Assembly: GCF_004519405.1 (NCBI RefSeq)
Contig: NZ_SGWI01000002.1
Coordinates: 558,001 to 622,000 of the forward strand
Length of the DNA stretch: 64,000 nucleotides
DNA from: Pseudomonas sp. BCA17
GTDB lineage: Bacteria; Pseudomonadota; Gammaproteobacteria; Pseudomonadales; Pseudomonadaceae
Reading direction: 5' to 3'
In this document: in pieces, positions 57,045 through 64,000 of the stretch
How positions within the stretch are numbered: position 1 is the stretch's first letter
Layout of the letters: every line of letters begins with the position of its first letter
Made by a program: the position numbers and the translations under genes
Notes under the pieces: generated by a model
The model's database searches: none
Seen by the model: only the letters and a program-made list of their open reading frames with translations
What the model was told of the DNA's origin: nothing

Positions 57045-58208
57045 ATGTCGATTCAGGTCGAAGATTATTTCGCGCGCGCCACTTTTGACAAAATGAAGGC
57101 GTTCGCCGACAAGCAAGAAACCCCGTTCGTGGTGATCGACACCGCGATGATCAGCCAGGCCTATGATGACCTGCGCGCAGGTTTCGAATTCGCCAAAGTC
57201 TATTACGCGGTCAAGGCCAACCCGGCGGTCGAGATCATCGACCTGCTCAAGGACAAAGGCTCGAGCTTCGACATCGCCTCGATCTACGAGCTGGACAAGG
57301 TACTGGGCCGCGGCGTCAGCCCGGACCGTATCAGCTACGGCAACACCATCAAGAAATCCAAGGACATCCGCTACTTCTTCGAAAAAGGCGTGCGCCTGTT
57401 TTCCACTGACTCCGAAGCCGACCTGCGCAACATCGCCAAGGCTGCGCCGGGCTCGAAAGTGTATGTGCGTATCCTTACCGAAGGCTCGACCACGGCCGAC
57501 TGGCCTCTGTCGCGTAAATTCGGCTGCCAGACCGACATGGCCATGGACCTGTTGATCCTCGCCCGCGACCTGGGCCTGGTTCCCTACGGCATCTCGTTCC
57601 ACGTGGGTTCGCAGCAGCGCGACATCAGCGTCTGGGACGCGGCGATTGCCAAGGTCAAAGTGATCTTCGAGCGCCTGAAAGAAGAAGACGGCATCCACCT
57701 CAAGCTGATCAACATGGGCGGCGGCTTTCCGGCCAACTACATCACCCGCACCAACAGCCTGGAAACCTACGCTGAGGAAATCATCCGCTTCCTCAAGGAA
57801 GACTTCGGCGACGACCTGCCGGAAATCATCCTGGAGCCGGGCCGTTCGTTGATTGCCAACGCCGGTATCCTGGTCAGCGAAGTGGTGCTGGTGGCGCGTA
57901 AGTCCCGTACCGCCGTCGAGCGTTGGGTGTACACCGATGTGGGCAAGTTCTCCGGCCTGATCGAAACCATGGACGAAGCCATCAAATTCCCGATCTGGAC
58001 CGAGAAGAAAGGTGAGATGGAAGAAGTGGTCATCGCCGGCCCTACCTGCGATAGCGCCGATATCATGTACGAAAACTACAAGTACGGCCTGCCGCTGAAC
58101 CTGGCGATCGGCGACCGTTTGTACTGGCTGTCGACCGGCGCGTACACCACCAGCTACAGCGCGGTTGAATTCAACGGCTTCCCACCGTTGAAGTCTTACT
58201 ACGTATAA
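57045..58208 (+). CDS. speC: Ornithine decarboxylase
   Basis: A 387-residue PLP enzyme of the alanine-racemase fold (eukaryotic-type ODC/DapDC family) making putrescine. The PLP Lys is in VYYAVKANP near residue 50; INMGGGFPANY, EPGRSLIANAG and the catalytic Cys in GPTCDSAD are intact. It closely follows the Pseudomonas SpeC sequence from MSIQVEDYF onward. The 31-residue upstream extension is rejected; TTAGGAG precedes the ATG at 57045. Confidence 0.95.
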   Translation: MSIQVEDYFARATFDKMKAFADKQETPFVVIDTAMISQAYDDLRAGFEFAKVYYAVKANPAVEIIDLLKDKGSSFDIASIYELDKVLGRGVSPDRISYGNTIKKSKDIRYFFEKGVRLFSTDSEADLRNIAKAAPGSKVYVRILTEGSTTADWPLSRKFGCQTDMAMDLLILARDLGLVPYGISFHVGSQQRDISVWDAAIAKVKVIFERLKEEDGIHLKLINMGGGFPANYITRTNSLETYAEEIIRFLKEDFGDDLPEIILEPGRSLIANAGILVSEVVLVARKSRTAVERWVYTDVGKFSGLIETMDEAIKFPIWTEKKGEMEEVVIAGPTCDSADIMYENYKYGLPLNLAIGDRLYWLSTGAYTTSYSAVEFNGFPPLKSYYV

Positions 58209-58220
58209 CGCCACCGCACA

Positions 58221-58252
58221 CAAAAAACCCATGACATGTCATGGGTTTTTTT
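58221..58252. terminator. Bidirectional terminator between speC and the Sel1 gene
   Basis: CCCATGACATGTCATGGG is an 18-bp perfect palindrome with A and T runs on both sides, 12 bp past speC and 5 bp past the convergent Sel1 gene. Confidence 0.93.
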
Positions 58253-58257
58253 ATGCC

Positions 58258-59007
58258 TCACGACAGGCTAGCGGCGCGTTGCCGGTAAGCGTCCGCCATG
58301 GCGCGGATCTGCGGATCATTGGCCGCGGCCAACGTTTTTTGAGCCGTTTGCAGAAACTTGAGATTGCCGCCCGCCAGCGCTTTGCGCAGCCAATCCAACG
58401 CTTCATCGGTCTGGGCGCGATCAGCCAACACCGCTGCGTAACTGAACTGCCCGCGAAAATCACCGCCCTGGGCGGAGCGGCGGTACCACTCGACAGCGGC
58501 ATCCAGATCCCTTGGGCAAAACTGCCCGTCTTCCAGATAACGACCCACCAGATTCATGGATTTGGCATGACCCTGCTCTGCCGCCAGGCGATAAAACACC
58601 AACGCTTGCGCTCGGTCTTCAGCGACGCCTCGGCCGGTTGCCAGCAGGTTGGCATAGTTGTACTGGCCCCAATCCAGCCCGGCCTCTGCCGCCAGACGAT
58701 ATTCCCGCGCAGCCGCCCTCTCATCGACGGCACAACCCCAACCCTGTTCCAGGCAACGCCCAGCCATGTTGCGCGCCATTAAATGGCCGCCCTTGGCTGC
58801 AATCCGGAACCAGCGCAGTGCCAACGCTTCATCCCGTTCGATGCCGCGCCCGTCCAGCAAGATTTGCCCCAGCAACGCCTGAGCGTCGATCACGCCTTCC
58901 TTCGCCGCCATCAGGATCGCCTGGGCGGCGCGCACTGGGGAATCGTCGAGCATGCGTTGCAGTTGCTCGACATCAAGCACTTCTTCGCGGCGCAATAAAA
59001 AGCCCAT
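58258..59007 (-). CDS. Sel1-repeat protein
   Basis: A 249-residue protein of about five Sel1-like (TPR-type) repeats of ~36 residues, for example AQALLGQILLDGRGIERDEA, ALRWFRIAAKGGHLMARNMA and AREYRLAAEAGLDWGQYNYA. No signal peptide, so probably cytoplasmic and used for protein contacts. It starts 1 bp after the piuC stop, so the two are coupled and likely share iron control. The same gene pair occurs next to piuA in P. aeruginosa. Confidence 0.9.
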   Translation of the reverse strand: MGFLLRREEVLDVEQLQRMLDDSPVRAAQAILMAAKEGVIDAQALLGQILLDGRGIERDEALALRWFRIAAKGGHLMARNMAGRCLEQGWGCAVDERAAAREYRLAAEAGLDWGQYNYANLLATGRGVAEDRAQALVFYRLAAEQGHAKSMNLVGRYLEDGQFCPRDLDAAVEWYRRSAQGGDFRGQFSYAAVLADRAQTDEALDWLRKALAGGNLKFLQTAQKTLAAANDPQIRAMADAYRQRAASLS

Positions 59008-59008
59008 G

Positions 59009-59689
59009 TCAGACCTCGACCCAGCGCCGCAACAGGTTGTGATAGGTGCCGGTAAGCTGGATCAGGGCCGGGTGGTCGGGGACGTCGCGGGTCAGTTGCT
59101 GGATGGCACCGTCCATCTCGAACAGCAAGGTGCGCTGGCTGTCTTCACGCACCAGGCTTTGGGTCCAGAAGAACGAGGCATAGCGCGCACCACGGGTCAC
59201 GGCGTTGACTTTATGCAGGCTGGAACCGGGGTACAGCACCATGTCGCCGGCCGGCAACTTGACGCGCTGCAGGCCGAAGGTGTCCTGGATTTCCAATTCG
59301 CCGCCGTCGTATTCATCCGGGTCGCTGAAGAACAGGGTCGACGACAGGTCAGTACGCACCCGCTCGTGACTGCCCCGCGCCTGGCGCACGGCGTTGTCGA
59401 TATGGAAGTCGAAACTGCCGCCGGCGGTGTAACAGTTAAGCAACGGCGGGAAGACCTTGTGCGGCAACGCCGCTGACATGAACAGCGGGTTTTTCCACAA
59501 CCGCTCCAGCATCGCCGCACCAATTTCCTTGGCCAGCGGGTGGCCTTCGGGCAATTGCAGGTTGTGCTTGGCTTTGGCCGACTGATGCCCGGCGGTGATC
59601 TTGCCGTCGGCCCATTCAGTGGTTTCCAGGGCCTGGCGAATGCGCTGCACTTCCTCACGAGAGAACAGGCCGGGTATGTGCAGCAGCAT
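59009..59689 (-). CDS. piuC: PKHD-type Fe(II)/2-oxoglutarate hydroxylase PiuC
   Basis: A 226-residue dioxygenase of the PiuC/YbiX group. The iron ligands HxD lie in FDFHIDNAV (near residue 98) and the distal His in [10 protein letters not shown] (near 158), with the 2-oxoglutarate Arg a few residues later. It is encoded beside the siderophore receptor piuA under iron control; the substrate in bacteria is not established, and loss affects siderophore-drug susceptibility in P. aeruginosa. Confidence 0.93.
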   Translation of the reverse strand: MLLHIPGLFSREEVQRIRQALETTEWADGKITAGHQSAKAKHNLQLPEGHPLAKEIGAAMLERLWKNPLFMSAALPHKVFPPLLNCYTAGGSFDFHIDNAVRQARGSHERVRTDLSSTLFFSDPDEYDGGELEIQDTFGLQRVKLPAGDMVLYPGSSLHKVNAVTRGARYASFFWTQSLVREDSQRTLLFEMDGAIQQLTRDVPDHPALIQLTGTYHNLLRRWVEV

Positions 59690-59717
59690 GGGGGCAATCC
59701 TGAAAACGGAAGGCGCT

Positions 59718-59736
59718 AATGGTATTGATTCTTATC
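59718..59736. promoter_or_regulatory. Candidate Fur box in front of piuC
   Basis: AATGGTATTGATTCTTATC matches the 19-bp Fur consensus at 11 of 19 positions, mostly in the right half (TGATTCTTATC). It lies 29 bp upstream of piuC. A second AT-rich candidate lies near 59810-59836 over the piuA -35. Confidence 0.45.
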
Positions 59737-59830
59737 CTCTATGTAAAACACCGGGACGAACGAGTTCGTAGAAACCGTAAGCCAAAAGTGTAAAGAATGT
59801 AAATTCAATGCAAATAGCAATGTATCGCAA

Positions 59831-59859
59831 TTGATAGAAAGTCTTGTTGACCCTATATT
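59831..59859 (+). promoter_or_regulatory. Candidate sigma-70 promoter of piuA
   Basis: TTGATA (59831-59836) and TATATT (59854-59859) are spaced 17 bp, 35 bp before the piuA start. The AT-rich block just upstream (GCAAATAGCAATGTATCGC) may be a degenerate Fur site. Confidence 0.55.
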
Positions 59860-59893
59860 TCGCGGCCTCACATCCTTGGGGAAAGGACACGTC

Positions 59894-62179
59894 ATGTCGC
59901 GCACCACTACAAAAACACCCGCCAGTTCACCACGCATGCTGGCTTCGGCCATCGGCGTCGCCCTCAGTGCCAGCTCTGTCGCCCACCTGGCGCAAGCGGC
60001 TGAAGACACCGAACAAAAAGGTGAGCGCAACAGCATCTCCCTCGGCGCCACCAGCATTACCGGCCAGGAACAGGACAACACGTCCTATCAGGTGGAAAAA
60101 GCCTCCTCGCAGAAGTACACCGCACCGCTGGTGGACACTCCGCGCTCGGTCACTGTAGTGCCGCAACAAGTGCTGAAAGACACTGCCGCCACTTCGCTGC
60201 AAGATGCGCTGCGTACCGTCCCGGGAATCACCTTCGGTGCTGGTGAAGGCGGCAACCCTCAAGGCGACCGCCCGTTCATCCGTGGGTTTGACGCTCAGGG
60301 CGACACCTACCTGGACGGCGTGCGCGATACCGGCGGCCAGAGCCGCGAGATCTTCGACATCGAATCGATTGAAGTCAGCAAAGGTCCGAACTCGTCTTTC
60401 GGCGGCCGCGGCTCGGCTGGCGGCAGCCTCAATCTGGTAAGCAAGACGCCCCAGGCGCGGGACTTCACCAACGGTGGCTTCACCTACGGCTCTGACCAGA
60501 CCCGCCGCTACGTACTCGACGTGAACCGTCAGTTCCTCGACAACGCCGCGTTCCGCCTGAACCTGATGAGCCACGAGCAGAACGTGGCCGGCCGCGATGC
60601 GATCAATTACGACCGTTGGGGCGTGGCGCCGTCGCTGACGTTCGGCCTAGGCACCCCAACCCGCGTCAACCTCAGCTACTACCACATGGAAAGCGATGAT
60701 CTGCCGGACTCGGGCATTCCCTACGGCTACAGCAACAGCGGCGCCAAAGCCGTCCATGTGCACGACAAACCCACCGACGGTGGCAGCAGCAGCAACTTCT
60801 ATGGTTTGAAAGACCGAGACTTCCGCAAGACGCGCGCCGACATCAGCACGTTCTCCGTCGAGCATGACTTGAACGATAACATGACGCTGAAGAACACCTT
60901 GCGCCATGGCAGCACCGGCCAGGACTACATCCTCACCCAGCCGGATGACAGCCAGCACAACGTCAACCAGTTCGGTACGGTGTGGCGTCGCGCCAACACC
61001 CGTGTTTCGACCACCGAAACCACCACCAACCAAACCGATCTGTTTGGCAATTTCCAACTGGCGGGGATGAAGCACTCCTACTCCACCGGGCTGGAATTCA
61101 CCGGTGAAGAAACCCGTGTCAGCGGCTACACCGTCAGCCCCAACGGCAACCCTGTTTGCACCGTAGCCAAGGGCAGCCTGGGCGGTCAGTGCACGTCATT
61201 GAGCAACCCGAACCCGGACGATGCGTGGAACGGCAGCGTCGCGCGCAATTACAACGGCACCAACACCAAGGCCACCAGCCGCGCCGCGTATGTGTTCGAC
61301 ACCATCGAACTCGACCCGAAATGGCTGTTGAACGTGGGCCTGCGCTACGACACCTTCGACACCGTCGCCAATACCAATGCCACCACCGGCCGCAGCAAAA
61401 TCAAGGACGACAGCCAATTCTTCAACTGGCAGGCGGGCCTGGTCTGGAAGCCGATGGAGAACGGCAGCATCTACACCTCCTACGCCACCTCGGCCTCCCC
61501 TGCCGGTGGCCTGGTCGGTGAAGGCGCCGATGGCAACCCACTGTCGGCCGGCGCCGCCACCAGCGACCTGCAACCGGAGGAAACCGTCAACTACGAGCTG
61601 GGTACCAAGTGGGACCTGTTCCACAACCGCCTGTCCCTGACCGCTGCGGTATTTCGCACCGAGAAGAAAAACACGCGAATCCTGGTGGATTCGATGACCT
61701 ACCAAAACGCCGGCGAGTCCCGTGTTGACGGCCTGGAGCTGTCCGCCAGCGGCAAGCTCACTGACCAGTGGCAGGTGTTTGCCGGCTACAGCTACCTGAA
61801 AAGCGAACTGGTGGATGCCGGTCTCAATGGCCGTAATGGTGTCGTCAGCAGCGGTTCCAACAAAGGCAACGAAATGCCCAACACGCCGAAGAACACCTTC
61901 AGCCTGTGGACCACTTACGACATCACGCCAAAGCTGACCATCGGCGGCGGCGCGTTCTACGTCGACCAGGTTTACGGCGATGCGGCCAACACCGTCTACG
62001 TGCCGTCCTACACCCGCTACGACGCCATGGCCAGCTACAAGCTGACCAAGAACATCGACCTGCAATTGAACGTGCAAAACCTGACCGACAAGACCTACTA
62101 CGACAAAGCCTACGCGGCGCACTTCGCCAACCAGGCGGCCGGTCGTACGGCGCTGTTGACCACCAGCTTCCATTTCTAA
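59894..62179 (+). CDS. piuA: TonB-dependent catecholate siderophore receptor PiuA (Fiu-like)
   Basis: A 761-residue outer-membrane receptor with signal peptide (LASAIGVALSASSVAHLAQA), plug domain (VDTPRSVTVVPQQVLKDTAA, RGFDAQGDTYLDGVRDTGGQ) and 22-strand barrel ending in LTTSFHF. PiuA/Fiu imports monomeric catechol-iron compounds and siderophore-conjugated beta-lactams. The ATG at 59894 is chosen because it gives a normal leader. Divergent from piuC, upstream of the PepSY reductase. Confidence 0.93.
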   Translation: MSRTTTKTPASSPRMLASAIGVALSASSVAHLAQAAEDTEQKGERNSISLGATSITGQEQDNTSYQVEKASSQKYTAPLVDTPRSVTVVPQQVLKDTAATSLQDALRTVPGITFGAGEGGNPQGDRPFIRGFDAQGDTYLDGVRDTGGQSREIFDIESIEVSKGPNSSFGGRGSAGGSLNLVSKTPQARDFTNGGFTYGSDQTRRYVLDVNRQFLDNAAFRLNLMSHEQNVAGRDAINYDRWGVAPSLTFGLGTPTRVNLSYYHMESDDLPDSGIPYGYSNSGAKAVHVHDKPTDGGSSSNFYGLKDRDFRKTRADISTFSVEHDLNDNMTLKNTLRHGSTGQDYILTQPDDSQHNVNQFGTVWRRANTRVSTTETTTNQTDLFGNFQLAGMKHSYSTGLEFTGEETRVSGYTVSPNGNPVCTVAKGSLGGQCTSLSNPNPDDAWNGSVARNYNGTNTKATSRAAYVFDTIELDPKWLLNVGLRYDTFDTVANTNATTGRSKIKDDSQFFNWQAGLVWKPMENGSIYTSYATSASPAGGLVGEGADGNPLSAGAATSDLQPEETVNYELGTKWDLFHNRLSLTAAVFRTEKKNTRILVDSMTYQNAGESRVDGLELSASGKLTDQWQVFAGYSYLKSELVDAGLNGRNGVVSSGSNKGNEMPNTPKNTFSLWTTYDITPKLTIGGGAFYVDQVYGDAANTVYVPSYTRYDAMASYKLTKNIDLQLNVQNLTDKTYYDKAYAAHFANQAAGRTALLTTSFHF

Positions 62180-62199
62180 AAACGGTCAACGCTCTGCTG

Positions 62200-62231
62200 A
62201 AAGCCCCACGCATCGGATGCGCGGGGCTTTT
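62200..62231 (+). terminator. Intrinsic terminator of piuA
   Basis: AAGCCCC-A-CGCATC / GATGCG-C-GGGGCTT stem followed by TTGC, 22 bp past the piuA stop. Confidence 0.8.
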
Positions 62232-62315
62232 GCATGTAAAACAGAATGTTTCTCGACAACTCACGGCATAATGCGCGCCGTGACGAACAAACCCAGATGA
62301 GCGAGGCGGTCAGAC

Positions 62316-64000
62316 GTGTTGAAGAAAACCCTGTTTCAGTTGCACTGGTTCTTCGGCATCACGGCCGGGCTGGTGCTGGCGTTGATGGGGATTACTGGGG
62401 CTGCGGTGTCGTTTCAGGATGAAATCCTGCGGGCGCTCAACCCCACGGTACTGAGCGTGGAAAAACGCGAGGCTGGCGTGTTGCCGCCCGCAGAGCTGGT
62501 ACGCAAGCTCGAAGCCCGCGAAGGCAAGACCGTGTCGATGTTGTGGGTGGAAATCGAAAGCGGCAATGCCGCACGCGTATTCTTCACCCCGCCGCCGGGC
62601 GAGCGGCGTGGCCAGATGCGTTACTTCGACCCCTACACCGGCGACTACAGGGACGATGCCGTCGGCCAGGACGTCCTCGGCTTCATTCTGCAACTGCACC
62701 GCTTCCTCGCCATGGGCGAAACCGGGCGCAACATCACCGGCGCCTGCACGCTGATCCTGGTGTTCTTCTGCCTCTCCGGCCTGTACCTGCGCTGGCCGCG
62801 CCAAGTCGCGAATTGGCGTGCCTGGCTGACATTGGACTGGGGCAAAAAGGGTCGCAGTTTCAACTGGGACCTGCACTCGGTGTTCGGCACCTGGTGCCTG
62901 TTGTTCTATCTGTTTTCGGCGCTGACCGGCTTGTATTGGTCCTACGATTGGTACCGGCAGGGGCTGACCAACCTGCTGTCAGACGCCCCGCATAACGAGC
63001 GGATGCGCAAACGTGGGCCGCCGCCCGAAGGCCCGGCCCCGGTGGCCAACTACGACGCCATCTGGAGCAGCATCTACGCCAATGCCGGCCCCGGCTTGAG
63101 CGCTTACAACATCCGTATGCCGGCCGTCGCAGGGCAACCGGCCATCGTCTACTACCTGCTCGACTCATCGCCCCACAACCAGGCGTTGAACCAGATCAAC
63201 CTGGACCCGACCACCGGCGAGGTCAAATCCCACGAGCAGTACGCCACCAAGACTCTCAAGTCCCAATGGCTCACCAGCATCTACGCGTTGCACACCGGCA
63301 GCTACTTCGGCCTGACCGGCAGGATCATCCTCACCGTGAGCTCGCTGTTGATGCCGCTGTTTTTTATCACGGGCTGGCTGCTGTACCTCGACCGTCGCCG
63401 CAAAAAACGCCAGGTGCGCGATGCACGCCAGGGCCTGAGCCAGGGCGCCAACCCGGGCAGCGCGCCGGCCTGGTTGATCGGCTTTGCCAGCCAGAGTGGC
63501 TTTGCCGAACAACTTGCATGGCAAACAGCCGGGCAATTGCAGGCCGCAGGGTTGCCGGTGAAGGTGCAGCCTTTGGGCAGCGTCAGCCAAAGCGATTTGA
63601 GCCAGTCGGAAAATGCACTGTTCGTGGTCAGTACCTTCGGTGACGGTGAAGCGCCAGACAGCGCCCGTGGTTTTGAGCGCAGCGTGCTCGGCCAGGACGT
63701 GTCCCTCAAAGGCTTGAACTACTCGGTGCTGGCCCTGGGCGATCGTCAATATGAACATTTCTGCGGCTTTGCCCGTCGCCTGCACTTCTGGCTGACCCAT
63801 CAGGGCGGCAATGCCTTGTTTGCCCCGGTGGAAGTCGACAGCGGCGACACCGCAGCCCTGTCGACCTGGCAACAACAACTGGGCCAACTCACCGGCCATA
63901 CGCCTGCAGCGGCCTGGCAGGCAGCACCGTATGAGAACTGGACCCTCGGCCAACGCACCCTGCTCAACCGCGGCAGCGTCGGCGCCGATATTTACCTGCT
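62316..64000 (+). CDS. PepSY-flavodoxin iron reductase (PiuB-like), cut by window edge
   Basis: The first 561 codons of a multidomain inner-membrane oxidoreductase. Residues 1-380 are a PepSY-type part with helices near 10-30, 145-165, 190-210 and 345-370 and periplasmic loops. Residues ~388-520 are a flavodoxin-like domain ([55 protein letters not shown]). An FAD/NAD(P)H-binding part, as in sulfite-reductase flavoproteins, is expected past the edge. The start is GTG at 62316 (or TTG one codon later). Downstream of piuA, it is likely to reduce siderophore iron. Confidence 0.88.
   Translation, partial: MLKKTLFQLHWFFGITAGLVLALMGITGAAVSFQDEILRALNPTVLSVEKREAGVLPPAELVRKLEAREGKTVSMLWVEIESGNAARVFFTPPPGERRGQMRYFDPYTGDYRDDAVGQDVLGFILQLHRFLAMGETGRNITGACTLILVFFCLSGLYLRWPRQVANWRAWLTLDWGKKGRSFNWDLHSVFGTWCLLFYLFSALTGLYWSYDWYRQGLTNLLSDAPHNERMRKRGPPPEGPAPVANYDAIWSSIYANAGPGLSAYNIRMPAVAGQPAIVYYLLDSSPHNQALNQINLDPTTGEVKSHEQYATKTLKSQWLTSIYALHTGSYFGLTGRIILTVSSLLMPLFFITGWLLYLDRRRKKRQVRDARQGLSQGANPGSAPAWLIGFASQSGFAEQLAWQTAGQLQAAGLPVKVQPLGSVSQSDLSQSENALFVVSTFGDGEAPDSARGFERSVLGQDVSLKGLNYSVLALGDRQYEHFCGFARRLHFWLTHQGGNALFAPVEVDSGDTAALSTWQQQLGQLTGHTPAAAWQAAPYENWTLGQRTLLNRGSVGADIYL

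Noticed and set aside
59810..59836. Second Fur box over the piuA -35
   Set aside because: Best alignment to the 19-bp consensus is about half of the positions, too weak to list as a site of its own.

Overview
The window reads as chromosome of a fluorescent Pseudomonas (P. fluorescens group). It is GC-rich, the core genes give near-textbook Pseudomonas proteins, and gene order follows P. aeruginosa neighbourhoods: rng-maf-mreDCB/gatCAB, sspB-sspA-petCBA-rpsI-rplM, zapE-trpS-zapG, roxSR-dppA paralogues-porin-dppBCDF, and speC-Sel1-piuC-piuA. No rRNA, tRNA, prophage, insertion sequence or CRISPR array was found.

Layout. 1-4.9 kb (minus): RNase G (cut by the left edge), Maf nucleotide pyrophosphatase and the rod-shape genes mreD, mreC, mreB. 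5.1-8.3 kb (plus): the amidotransferase operon gatCAB. 8.4-11.3 kb: a short RlpA-like lipoprotein, a CaCA-type antiporter coupled to a carboxymuconolactone-decarboxylase-like protein, and a convergent AEC transporter. 11.4-19 kb: a galactarate/glucarate catabolic set (kdgD, semialdehyde dehydrogenase, MFS carrier, garD) with a FadR-type regulator. Between operon and regulator sits a metallophospholipase C gene with a clear LexA box at its promoter. 19-24 kb: sspBA, the cytochrome bc1 operon petABC, and rplM-rpsI. 24-31.6 kb: aldo/keto reductase, acyl-CoA dehydrogenase, GlxA/AraC regulator, ZapE, a C-terminally extended tryptophanyl-tRNA synthetase, a small hydrolase and ZapG. 31.7-36.3 kb: SbmA-like ABC exporter, RoxR/RoxS two-component system, SIMPL-domain protein. 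36.4-49 kb: dipeptide uptake locus with four periplasmic binding proteins, an OprD-family porin and one DppBCDF permease, so several receptors probably feed one transporter. 49-51.6 kb: two small acidic secreted proteins and prfC. 51.9-55.4 kb: an OpuC-type osmoprotectant ABC operon. 55.3-56.7 kb: six tandem ~236-bp units, each with a REPIN-like inverted pair and a copy of the 3' end of the preceding ABC gene. 56.8-64 kb: a speC leader with an intrinsic terminator, speC (ornithine decarboxylase), a Sel1-repeat protein, and the iron genes piuC, piuA and a PepSY-flavodoxin reductase cut by the right edge.

Main points of interest: the LexA-box phospholipase C, the REPIN array grown from a gene tail, the terminator and upstream ORF in the speC leader, the apparent ATT start of mreC, and the duplicated DUF1508-like tail on TrpRS. 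All calls come from reading the sequence and from family knowledge; no searches were run.
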